Part shown: positions 1 through 6,224 of the stretch, one piece after another
Numbering within the stretch: position 1 is the stretch's first letter
Layout: each line of letters begins with the position of its first letter
From: CAYRIF01 sp964424205
GTDB lineage: Bacteria; Bacteroidota; Bacteroidia; Cytophagales; Cyclobacteriaceae
Length of the DNA: 6,224 bases
Assembly: GCA_964424205.1 (NCBI GenBank)
Contig: CAYRIF010000230.1
Location: forward strand, 1-6,224
Direction: 5' to 3'
Position numbers and translations under genes: made by a program
The notes under the pieces: generated by a model
Seen by the model: the letters and a program-made list of their open reading frames with translations, nothing else
Databases searched by the model: none
What the model was told of the DNA's origin: nothing

Positions 1-1233
1 GCCATGCGCACTGAACGAGTCCATAATCTTTACTTGTGCTTTAAGCTGCTTTTCTTCGCCAAAAATGCGCACCGTTTTAGGCTTATTACGAATTCTTTCA
101 CCCAATGTACCCCGTGCGCAAAACCCAACGACCAAAATAGTATTCTTAGGATTCTCTATATTATTATAAATATGGTGCTTAATTCGGCCAGCTGACATCA
201 TACCAGATGCGCTAATAATGACGCAGGGGTCTTGTGAGTCATTCAATTTTTTGGATTTTTCTACATCCCGAATATAGGTGAGCGAATTAAACCCAAATGG
301 ATTTGGATCGGCGGTCATATACGCCAATAAATTATCGTCATAGCATTCCGGATGCATCACAAAAATCTCCGTGGCATTAACTGCCAATGGACTGTCAACA
401 TACACAGGAATTTTTGGCAATTTACCCGCTGTTGCCATTTTATCCATCATATATACCAACTCTTGTGTTCGCCCCACACTGAAAGCCGGAATCAAAAGCT
501 TTCCTTTATTTTTCACACAGGTTTCGTTGATTATTTTTAGAAAATCCTCTTCATTGTCTGGTCTTCCCCCGTGTTCTTTTCCCCCATACGTCGATTCACT
601 AATCATATAATCTACAGGAATCATGGGTTGTGGGTCACGCAAAATTGGACGATTCGGTCTGCCAATATCTCCTGTGAATCCAATGAATTTTTCATGCTGC
701 TTATCCACCTTAATTTTCAATGTCACATTAGCACTGCCTAAGATATGCCCCGCATCTCTGAATAGCACCGACACTTTATCGTTAATTTTATACCACCTAC
801 CATACCCTATTCCAACAAAATTATTAATTGCTTCCTTGGCATCTTCGTGCACATACAGTGGTTCAATAGGTTCTTTCCCTTTTCTAGCCCTTCTTTTATT
901 TTTGTACTCTGCATCTTTCTCCTGAATAAAAGCAGAATCCAAAAGCATAATTGCTGATAAATCTCTAGTCGCACTGGTACATATAATTTCTCCCTCATAT
1001 CCATCCTTCACAAGCTTTGGTATTCTACCGGAATGATCAATATGTGCATGTGACAACACCACACAGTCTATTTCATTGGGTTCAAAAAACCACTTTCTAT
1101 TATAATCTACTAGTTTTGCTTCATTACCTTGATAAAGCCCGCAATCCAATAGAATTTTATACCCATCATCAAGGGTAATTAAATGACTGCTTCCTGTGAC
1201 TGTCTGTGCTGCTCCGCAAAATTTTATTTTCAT
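1..1233 (-). CDS. Beta-CASP metallo-beta-lactamase-fold RNase (YSH1/TTHA0252-like), partial at C-terminus
   Basis: 411 codons read without interruption from ATG at 1233 down to the first base of the window; the gene continues outside, so the C-terminus is missing (full-length relatives have about 430-460 residues). Seen: an N-terminal beta-lactamase start (KFCGAAQTVTGSSH), the zinc motif SHAHIDHSGR with H62, H64, D66 and H67, then H163 in AGHILGSA and D189 in FTGDIGRP. The beta-CASP part follows, with SESTYG (212-217), PAFSVGRTQE (249-258), SASGMMSAGRIKHH (341-354) and FSAHG (407-411). The last zinc histidine, normally in an LVHGE-like motif, lies beyond the edge. Known family role: cytoplasmic endo- or exonucleolytic RNA processing or decay with two zinc ions, as in Thermus TTHA0252 and eukaryotic CPSF73. 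The RNA substrate here is unknown. No Shine-Dalgarno sequence precedes the ATG. It is divergent from the lipoprotein gene. Family very secure; exact RNase activity inferred. Confidence 0.95.
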   Translation of the reverse strand, partial: MKIKFCGAAQTVTGSSHLITLDDGYKILLDCGLYQGNEAKLVDYNRKWFFEPNEIDCVVLSHAHIDHSGRIPKLVKDGYEGEIICTSATRDLSAIMLLDSAFIQEKDAEYKNKRRARKGKEPIEPLYVHEDAKEAINNFVGIGYGRWYKINDKVSVLFRDAGHILGSANVTLKIKVDKQHEKFIGFTGDIGRPNRPILRDPQPMIPVDYMISESTYGGKEHGGRPDNEEDFLKIINETCVKNKGKLLIPAFSVGRTQELVYMMDKMATAGKLPKIPVYVDSPLAVNATEIFVMHPECYDDNLLAYMTADPNPFGFNSLTYIRDVEKSKKLNDSQDPCVIISASGMMSAGRIKHHIYNNIENPKNTILVVGFCARGTLGERIRNKPKTVRIFGEEKQLKAQVKIMDSFSAHG

Positions 1234-1417
1234 TTTATTTAGCTTTAATTATTTACCACTATGTTAAAATACAGTATGTACCCCTCTTATATATGCCATA
1301 CATCTACCATGCAATATAAGAATTTTGACCCAAAACCTTACAATGTCGAATCAATCATTAGCTAGAGAAAATATTTAAACATAATGTTCGTTAATTTGTG
1401 AGAAACAAAACTGCTAT
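1234..1417. promoter_or_regulatory. Divergent intergenic region between RNase and lipoprotein genes
   Basis: This 184-bp A+T-rich gap must hold the promoters of both outward-facing genes. No copy of the Bacteroidota consensus (TTG about 20 bases before TAnnTTTG) fits on either strand. The nearest plus-strand match is TTAATTTG at 1391-1398, one base off the -7 box and 19 bases before the lipoprotein ATG, but it lacks a TTG at the right distance upstream. On the minus strand TAAGGTTTTG (about 1331-1340) resembles the box but has the wrong internal spacing. The main structure is the inverted repeat at 1286-1320, listed separately. No coding frame is convincing here. Confidence 0.4.
1286..1320. 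repeat. Inverted repeat, 10-bp arms with one bulged base, in divergent intergenic region
   Basis: The left arm CTTATATATGC (1286-1296) is the reverse complement of the right arm GCAATATAAG (1311-1320) apart from one extra A in the left arm. The loop is 14 bases (1297-1310). The outer seven base pairs, CTTATAT and ATATAAG, are perfect. It lies 53 bases before the RNase start and 97 bases before the lipoprotein start, so it could be an operator for a dimeric regulator or a hairpin in the 5' leader of the RNase transcript. No U-run follows in either direction, so it is not a typical terminator. A+T-rich arms can arise by chance. Confidence 0.45.
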
Positions 1418-1477
1418 ATGAAAAATATATTTCTATTCTTAATTATTCTAATTGGCTTTTCTTCGTGTAAAGAGGAA
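1418..1477 (+). other. Lipoprotein signal peptide with LES (C-K-E-E)
   Basis: Residues 1-20 of the lipoprotein. A short basic start (M-K-N) is followed by a hydrophobic run (IFLFLIILIGF), then S-S-C17, with cleavage expected before C17 by signal peptidase II. The K-E-E just after the cysteine fits the K-(D/E)2 export signal described in Capnocytophaga and other Bacteroidota, which sends lipoproteins to the cell surface rather than leaving them facing the periplasm. Surface location is inferred from this motif alone. Confidence 0.75.
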
Positions 1478-2401
1478 CTGGATTGTTGTGTTCAACCACC
1501 CGAATCAAGAGATTTTCGCCAAGACATGCGAAATTTTGTACAAGGCATTAGTAGCTACTCCAAAAACATCAATCCTAATTTTTCAATCATTCCTCAAAAC
1601 GGACAGACACTGGTTGTAAATGATCAAGATGACATTAGCACCATTAATCAAGACTATCTCAATGCCATAGATGGGATGGGGCAAGAGGATTTATTTTACG
1701 GTTATGACAATGACGATGAAGCAACCGCTTCCGGTGACAATAGTTTTATTTCGCAGTACCTAGACAAAGCCAAAGAAAACAATATACAGATTCTAGTTAC
1801 CGATTACTGCAGCACTATTTCCAAAATGGAAGACTCATATGTACAAAATGGATCAAAAGGATACATTTCATTTGCAGCAGATCACCGAGAACTTGATAAT
1901 ATCCCAGGGTTTCCTAGTATTCCTAACAATGAAAACTCTTCAGACATATCGCAACTTTCTGAAGTTAAAAATTTTTTATACATCATAAGTCCTTCTGCGT
2001 ATAACACCAAGACTGCGTTTCTTGAAGCAGTAAAGGCTACGAATTATGATTTGGTGCTCATCGACTATTTTTTTAATGATGAACAGGAATACAGCACCGA
2101 AGAAATAGCATCATTAAAAGTAAAAGCCAATGGCGGAAAACGGCTTGTGATTTCCTATATGAGTATCGGTGAAGCAGAAGACTACCGCTATTACTGGAAC
2201 AGTGACTGGAAGAACAACCCACCCTCTTGGATGTCCACTGTAAATCCAGATTGGCCAGGAAATTTCAAAGTGAAGTATTGGGAAAAGGCATGGCAAGACA
2301 TTATCTTTGGCAACGATGGTTCCTACCTAAAAAAGATTGTAGATGCAGGTTTTGACGGTGTATATTTAGACATCATTGACGCCTATGAGTTTTTTGAGTA
2401 A
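1418..2401 (+). CDS. Surface lipoprotein, MJ1477/TM1410-family (GH114-like) putative glycoside hydrolase, circularly permuted
   Basis: 327 residues. A signal peptide (1-16) ends in the lipobox FSSC; C17 is followed by K-E-E, the Bacteroidota lipoprotein export signal, so the mature protein is probably anchored on the outer face of the outer membrane. Conserved blocks: RQDMRNFV (34-41), FSIIPQNG (55-62), AIDGMGQEDLFYG (83-95), ILVTDYC (125-131), GYISFAA (148-154), FLYIISP (186-192), YDLVLIDYFFN (210-220), KRLVISYMSIGEAEDYRYYW (241-260), the NPDWPGNFKVKYW block (276-288) and FDGVYLDIIDAYEFFE (312-327). These are the beta/alpha-barrel blocks of the TM1410 family, which is related to GH114 endo-alpha-1,4-polygalactosaminidases. 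Some members are misannotated as archaeal cysteinyl-tRNA synthetase. The order is odd: the blocks that usually form the C-terminal half come first. E90 and D318/D321 are likely active-site acids by analogy. The substrate is unknown. It stands alone, with no SusC/SusD pair visible. Family secure; enzymatic function inferred. Confidence 0.9.
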   Translation: MKNIFLFLIILIGFSSCKEELDCCVQPPESRDFRQDMRNFVQGISSYSKNINPNFSIIPQNGQTLVVNDQDDISTINQDYLNAIDGMGQEDLFYGYDNDDEATASGDNSFISQYLDKAKENNIQILVTDYCSTISKMEDSYVQNGSKGYISFAADHRELDNIPGFPSIPNNENSSDISQLSEVKNFLYIISPSAYNTKTAFLEAVKATNYDLVLIDYFFNDEQEYSTEEIASLKVKANGGKRLVISYMSIGEAEDYRYYWNSDWKNNPPSWMSTVNPDWPGNFKVKYWEKAWQDIIFGNDGSYLKKIVDAGFDGVYLDIIDAYEFFE

Positions 2402-2410
2402 TAAAATTCC

Positions 2411-2443
2411 CCGCAGATTACGCTGATTCTCGCAGATAAATCT
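2411..2443. repeat. Short tandem-like CGCAGATT repeat between convergent genes
   Basis: Three related units lie 9-10 bases apart: CGCAGATT (2412-2419), CGCTGATT (2421-2428) and CGCAGATA (2431-2438). They fill most of the 53-bp gap between the convergent lipoprotein and transporter genes. From memory, sequences of the CGCAGATT-ACGCTGATT kind are scattered through intergenic regions of many Bacteroidota genomes; that link is recall, not something this window proves. No stable hairpin with a U-run is visible, so I do not call a terminator, although this is where both transcripts must end. Confidence 0.5.
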
Positions 2444-2454
2444 AACCTAAATTT

Positions 2455-4680
2455 TTACTTAATCTCTATCTCAGACGTACTGTTCACAAATAGAATATTT
2501 CCTAGCTTATCATACCCAGCAAAAATCTCTTTTCCTTGATTCTTAAGTGCTTCTTGTCTAAATCCAATGATGGTTAAATCAGCACGACTAGAATGCGCAC
2601 AAATAAGATCTTTATTACTTTTTGACTCTTCTTTTTGAATAATCTCGATGTTATTAATAGAAATGGGTAACCTGCCCTCTTTGATTTTTTCGACAAGCTC
2701 CAATCTTTGCTCTCTAATAGAAGTCTTCTCAGAAATGATATACAACTTAATTTCACCCTTTTTCCAATCAGCATGACCAAGAATAATAAAGGCGGTAAGA
2801 ATCATCAGGTTGGCATTTTCATAATCACCAGCGGTCAGCCAAATATCAATATTTTTCTTAAAAGCAAAACCTCTTTGAGAAACAGATAGCAAGAACAAGT
2901 CAAATTTCATCGATTTCATTAAGCCGAAATTTGACACAAAATCGTGAAGAGAGGCACTATTTTCCTCTTGACGAGAATACTCAAATAACATGGTATTGTT
3001 CGGTTTTCCAGTAATTCCAGGCAGTTGCATCACTTGTGCAATGGCTGTGGTCGTAGATGGACTCACCACCGTTCCAAAGAATATTTTGCTCTTGGTATTC
3101 TTGGTAACGTTAATCAAATCAGTAACCATTTCTTTAGACTTGTCTCCAGTCTCTTTCGACAAATACCCATCAATTTGATGAATATAGGTGCCAAAACCAT
3201 ACTTTGAAGAAATCCATCTTAACAAATCAAATGCATCCAACCGCTCAAAATAATTCTTAGAAATACAAACTACTGCTGGCCGCCAATCATTTTCCTCTAC
3301 ATCAGTATTAGATTTTTGAAGGAATAATTGCAAATTTCTACTCAGTTGAAAAATTACACCTTGAAAGATTTTAGACAATGCTTTTTTCTCATTGTTAAAA
3401 TATGTCACAATGAAGTAGATAAATCCCATGATGCTCAGACTCAAGACAGCATACGTAAAATTCATTTTGAATATCAACCAAAAACAGGCAATGGCACCAA
3501 TAAGCGACAAATACCATTTTGATTTGAATGTCGGGCGGTAGGCAGGATCCGCTGCAAAATGCTCCAGAAATGATACCAAACAAATAGCACCGTAAGTCAC
3601 CATAAAAAACATAGAAATAATCTCTGCCACAAAATTTACATCACCCATGGCAATAAATGCAAAAGCAATGACACAGGTGACTAGTGTTGCATTGATGGGT
3701 TCGTTACTTTTTTTATTCTCTTTTGATGTCCACCTGTTTAAAAAAGAAGACGGAAATATTTTATCACCACCTAGTGCTTGCAATGTCCGAGGGGCTATCA
3801 TGATAGAACCTAATGCCGATGAGATAGTAGCTGCTGCTAAACCAATTGGAATAGCAGGTCCCCACAAGGCTATTTTTGACATGATGAATTGATCATTTGC
3901 CAAGTCCTCAGGACTAGCAGAATATGTGAGATGATAAGTAATAAAAACATAAACGATCATTCCGAAGATAGTCGCACTCAGTGTTCCTAATGGAATTGAT
4001 TTTTTAGGATCTTCTAAATCGCCTGACAAGCCTAGTCCAGCTGCAATACCCGTAAAAGCAGGAAAAATAATGGTAAACACATAGAAAAAAGAATCAGGGT
4101 TAAGTATTTTTTGAGATATCCTTTGTGCAGGCGCTTGATAACCCGAGTCTCCAAGAAAGAATAATATAATGGCGATAAACAATATACCACAAACAAAATA
4201 TAGCGCTTTCATCCCTAAGTCTGCTCCTTTTTTTAGAATCAACCAAGTAAGCAAGCACATGGCAGGAATACTTATAAACCGTAAATCATTAATGGCTATC
4301 CCTTTGGTACGAAGCCAGTCCAGTACAGGACTAAAAGCCTCAGCGAAAGCAATGACATAAAACGCCACACTTACTGCTTGCGCTAAAAAAAGTGCCACCC
4401 CGATTGCTGCCCCAATGTTTAATCCAAAAGACCTAGAAATAATAAAATACGCTCCTCCTCCCTCTACTTTCTGATTGGTCGCAATTTCTGATACTGCCAT
4501 GGCAGTAGAAATGGTTACAATATGTCCAATGACGATGATACCAATCGCTCCCCAAAACCCAACATTGCCAACCGCATAGCCAAACCTCAAAAAGAGTATG
4601 GCGCCAAGTATGGTTGAAATAGTGGTTAGAAAGACAGGCAAGGTGCCAAATCCTTTCTTTTTTATCAAAGTATTCCTCAT
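2455..4680 (-). CDS. Bacterial Na-K-Cl cotransporter-like (SLC12 / cation-chloride cotransporter) permease
   Basis: 741 residues from ATG at 4680. A TTG seven codons upstream (4701) is in frame, but the protein homology begins only after the ATG, so ATG is preferred. The APC-fold membrane part covers about residues 10-430 with 12 hydrophobic segments. The SLC12 hallmarks are ILGAILFLRFGYAVG in TM1, VAFYVIAFAEAF in TM3, FPAFTGIAAG then SGDLEDPKKSIP in TM6, ATISSALGS then APRTLQALGGDKIFP in TM8, and ISMFFMVTYGAI in TM10 followed by DPAYRPTFK. The soluble C-terminal domain (about 431-741) has WRPAVVCIS and LTAGDYENANLMIL and ends in a universal-stress-like DLTIIGF block, like eukaryotic NKCC/KCC tails. 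Potassium-site Y108, P207 and T210 and the sodium-site A284, S287 and S288 match NKCC1 as I recall it. Likely role: electroneutral cation-chloride symport at the inner membrane for osmotic or ion balance. Transport itself is inferred. Confidence 0.92.
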   Translation of the reverse strand: MRNTLIKKKGFGTLPVFLTTISTILGAILFLRFGYAVGNVGFWGAIGIIVIGHIVTISTAMAVSEIATNQKVEGGGAYFIISRSFGLNIGAAIGVALFLAQAVSVAFYVIAFAEAFSPVLDWLRTKGIAINDLRFISIPAMCLLTWLILKKGADLGMKALYFVCGILFIAIILFFLGDSGYQAPAQRISQKILNPDSFFYVFTIIFPAFTGIAAGLGLSGDLEDPKKSIPLGTLSATIFGMIVYVFITYHLTYSASPEDLANDQFIMSKIALWGPAIPIGLAAATISSALGSIMIAPRTLQALGGDKIFPSSFLNRWTSKENKKSNEPINATLVTCVIAFAFIAMGDVNFVAEIISMFFMVTYGAICLVSFLEHFAADPAYRPTFKSKWYLSLIGAIACFWLIFKMNFTYAVLSLSIMGFIYFIVTYFNNEKKALSKIFQGVIFQLSRNLQLFLQKSNTDVEENDWRPAVVCISKNYFERLDAFDLLRWISSKYGFGTYIHQIDGYLSKETGDKSKEMVTDLINVTKNTKSKIFFGTVVSPSTTTAIAQVMQLPGITGKPNNTMLFEYSRQEENSASLHDFVSNFGLMKSMKFDLFLLSVSQRGFAFKKNIDIWLTAGDYENANLMILTAFIILGHADWKKGEIKLYIISEKTSIREQRLELVEKIKEGRLPISINNIEIIQKEESKSNKDLICAHSSRADLTIIGFRQEALKNQGKEIFAGYDKLGNILFVNSTSEIEIK

Positions 4681-4871
4681 TGTGGTCGTGTATTTGGTCA
4701 ATAGAATACAATACTACTTTAAATTACTCGTAATAAATATCTCTTATTTGTGTTTTTCTTACAACCAAATTTCTATTCCAGAAAAACCGCTTGCCATACC
4801 GTAAATTAAACCCGTATTATGCATTATTTGTAGCATCCCGAAAGCTCTCCCGAGTATAAGTGGCTGTTAAT
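4681..4871. other. Intergenic region between ccs gene and transporter, minor repeats only
   Basis: This gap of about 190 bp separates two minus-strand genes. It holds two small structures: a direct repeat of TCCCGA (4836-4841 and 4848-4853, unit starts 12 bases apart), 18-35 bases past the ccs stop codon, and a perfect 5-bp inverted repeat ATTAC-TC-GTAAT (4723-4734), about 43 bases before the transporter ATG. The gap is long enough for the transporter to have its own promoter, but I found no TAnnTTTG box with a properly spaced TTG. No hairpin plus U-run terminator is evident after the ccs stop. Confidence 0.4.
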
Positions 4872-6224
4872 CTAAACCACTTTATTTTCGTGCTTATTCT
4901 GATTGATGTATGCCAATATACCCACCAAAGCAATGGTCGCAATGGCATAATACACTGAATTTGGAATAGGTGCAGGATCACCAGCGGCATAAGAGTGCAA
5001 GCCGGACAAATAATAATTGACACCAAAATATGTCATTAACGGAGAAGCGTATGCAATCACCGTTGCCAAGTTCAAAGCAAAAGTGCCGCTCAATTTTGGG
5101 ATAAATCTAAAATGTATAATCACTGAATATACCACAATAGTAACCATTGCCCAAGTCTCTTTTGGATCCCATCCCCAGTACCTTCCCCATGATTCGTTTG
5201 CCCAAATACCGCCAAGGAAATTACCAATCGTAAACAATACCAAGCCAACAATTAGCGCCATTTCCATAATATAAGTAGATTCTTGAATAGACAACTCAAT
5301 ACGCTCTTGGTTCTTCTTATTTTTTAAAATCATTAATATTAAATTGAAAAAACCAAGCAACGCAGCCAATCCAAACGGTCCGTAACCTGCTACAATAATC
5401 GCCGTATGTACTGACAGCCAGTATGAATTAAGCACAGGTACCAAATTAGTGATGGTAGGATCCATAGAAGTTAAGAAAGCAACGCCTAAAATAAGTCCAG
5501 TAAAAAGTGCGGTGGTAGCGACCGTCATCGGAGATTTTTTATAAAAAATCAACCCTGCTAGCAATGTTGCCCAAGCAATATAAATCATTGACTCATAGCT
5601 ATCACTCCATGGTTCGTGCCCAGAAATATACCACCTGATAATTAACCCCGCGGTGTGTAGTAGAAATCCAACAAAAATAAACCCCAATAAAATTTTTATA
5701 GGCAGCTTCAACTTTAATTTAGGAAGCAAAATCTCCATAAACACTAAAATCAATAACAAAAATCCGAAAAGCATATCATACAAAATCAGCTTCACAAAGA
5801 TATTTACCTGGTTATACATCACCTCAAATTTTATCTTCTTTGCCGAAGGTATGACGGCACTACCGTATTTATTTTGAAACTTGCTGATGGCTTCCACCAC
5901 CTTGTCGGCTTCTGTATAATCACCCGAAACATTTGCAGCACTCAAATAATCAAAGTAGAAAGGAATAACCCCTGCGACAAACAGAGAATCTTCCGTTGAA
6001 AATTTTTCTAAACTATTAACAGGAGAAACCCATTTATTAGCTTCATCATTCGGTATCGGAAAGAAGTTCAAAAACTGACCATGGAAGGTCATATAGCATA
6101 TGTTCACCCGCTCATCAATTTTCATATACCCTTCTTTTTCTAGCTTGGTACGTTTGGCTGGGCTTTTCGCATAAGCTTCTTCTATGTTTTTCTTTAATTT
6201 ATATTGCCCTCTTTCATCAAAAAA
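4872..6224 (-). CDS. Cytochrome c biogenesis protein, CcsA/ResC half of a probable CcsB-CcsA fusion, partial at N-terminus
   Basis: 451 codons including the TAG stop (4872-4874); the frame stays open to the last base of the window, so the N-terminus lies outside. ATG at 6125 is internal: the 33 residues before it (through AYAKSPAKRTKLEKEGY) read as normal protein. Numbering visible residues from the edge, 1-135 form an extracytoplasmic region that in Bacteroidota homologues joins the CcsB/ResB part to CcsA. About eight or more membrane segments follow. The haem-handling motif WGRYWGWDPKETWA (WWD domain) is at 346-359. Conserved histidines are H190 (LLHTAG, probable membrane haem ligand), H273 (WLSVHT) and H410 (GLHSYA), the last two flanking the WWD domain as P-His1 and P-His2. 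Known role: export of haem across the inner membrane and its covalent attachment to CXXCH in apocytochromes c (System II). Fused relatives exceed 1000 residues, so under half is seen here. The fusion itself is inferred. Confidence 0.93.
   Translation of the reverse strand, partial: FFDERGQYKLKKNIEEAYAKSPAKRTKLEKEGYMKIDERVNICYMTFHGQFLNFFPIPNDEANKWVSPVNSLEKFSTEDSLFVAGVIPFYFDYLSAANVSGDYTEADKVVEAISKFQNKYGSAVIPSAKKIKFEVMYNQVNIFVKLILYDMLFGFLLLILVFMEILLPKLKLKLPIKILLGFIFVGFLLHTAGLIIRWYISGHEPWSDSYESMIYIAWATLLAGLIFYKKSPMTVATTALFTGLILGVAFLTSMDPTITNLVPVLNSYWLSVHTAIIVAGYGPFGLAALLGFFNLILMILKNKKNQERIELSIQESTYIMEMALIVGLVLFTIGNFLGGIWANESWGRYWGWDPKETWAMVTIVVYSVIIHFRFIPKLSGTFALNLATVIAYASPLMTYFGVNYYLSGLHSYAAGDPAPIPNSVYYAIATIALVGILAYINQNKHENKVV
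5166..5189 (-). other. WWD haem-binding motif of CcsA
   Basis: The eight codons for W-G-R-Y-W-G-W-D match the WGxxWxWD signature of the haem-handling protein superfamily (CcsA, CcmC, CcmF). In the known members this tryptophan-rich periplasmic loop holds haem at the outer face of the membrane, with axial histidines supplied by the flanking loops (H273 and H410 in visible numbering). All key residues are present, so the site looks intact. Confidence 0.9.

Noticed and set aside
371..925. Plus-strand frames opposite the RNase gene (371-610 and 623-925)
   Set aside because: Antisense shadows of a strongly conserved coding frame; their translations are low in recognisable motifs.
807..1004. Minus-strand frame of 65 codons overlapping the RNase gene
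   Set aside because: It is an out-of-frame shadow of the RNase gene, whose own frame here encodes recognisable beta-lactamase-fold sequence.
1325..1344. TTGACC and TACAAT resembling a sigma-70 promoter
   Set aside because: The boxes are only 8 bases apart instead of about 17.
1391..1398. TTAATTTG as a -7 promoter box for the lipoprotein gene
   Set aside because: One mismatch to TAnnTTTG and no TTG about 20 bases upstream; too weak to call a promoter.
2402..2454. Bidirectional terminator between the convergent genes
   Set aside because: No stem of adequate length followed by a T-run could be drawn on either strand; only a weak AGATT/AATCT pairing exists.
4681..4701. TTG start seven codons upstream of the transporter ATG
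   Set aside because: The extra residues (TKYTTT) resemble nothing in the family, there is no ribosome binding signal, and ATG at 4680 leaves the usual short cytoplasmic N-terminus before TM1.
4759..4836. A 25-codon minus-strand frame starting MLQIMHNTGLIYG and ending GIEIWL in the gap after the ccs gene
   Set aside because: Very short, no ribosome binding site, overlaps the TCCCGA repeat, and resembles no known peptide; the frame is closed by a TAA shortly upstream. Most likely chance.
4872..6125. ATG at 6125 as the start of a stand-alone 417-residue CcsA
   Set aside because: The frame is open upstream to the window edge and the 33 preceding residues read as typical protein continuous with the CcsBA-type periplasmic region, so this methionine is internal.

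Overview
The window looks like an ordinary stretch of chromosome from an A+T-rich member of the Bacteroidota (Flavobacteriia or Cytophagia-like). The evidence is a lipoprotein whose lipid-anchor cysteine is followed by K-E-E, the lipoprotein export signal known from this phylum; the C-terminal, CcsA-type half of what appears to be a fused CcsB-CcsA cytochrome c assembly protein; and genes with no clear Shine-Dalgarno sequence before their starts. Species cannot be named from the sequence alone.

Layout. (1) Positions 1-1233, minus strand: a beta-CASP metallo-beta-lactamase-fold RNase of the TTHA0252/Ysh1 type, open at the left edge and so missing its last residues. (2) 1234-1417: a 184-bp divergent intergenic region with one notable inverted repeat. 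(3) 1418-2401, plus strand: a lipoprotein of the MJ1477/TM1410 glycoside hydrolase family (GH114-like), whose conserved blocks come in a circularly permuted order. (4) 2402-2454: a short convergent gap with a CGCAGATT-type repeat. (5) 2455-4680, minus strand: a bacterial cation-chloride cotransporter of the SLC12/NKCC type, with 12 membrane segments and a C-terminal soluble domain. (6) 4681-4871: intergenic, with small repeats only. (7) 4872-6224, minus strand: the C-terminal part of a cytochrome c assembly (CcsBA/ResBC-like) protein that runs off the right edge.

The four genes do not form an evident pathway. The MBL gene and the lipoprotein gene are divergent, the lipoprotein and the transporter are convergent, and the transporter follows the ccs gene in the same direction after a gap of about 190 bp, so even those two need not be one operon. 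I see no tRNA, rRNA, CRISPR array, transposase or phage gene.

I did not find a new multi-gene system. The most interesting signal is the permuted glycoside hydrolase. Next are the NKCC-like sodium and potassium site residues in the bacterial transporter and an unexplained inverted repeat between the divergent genes.
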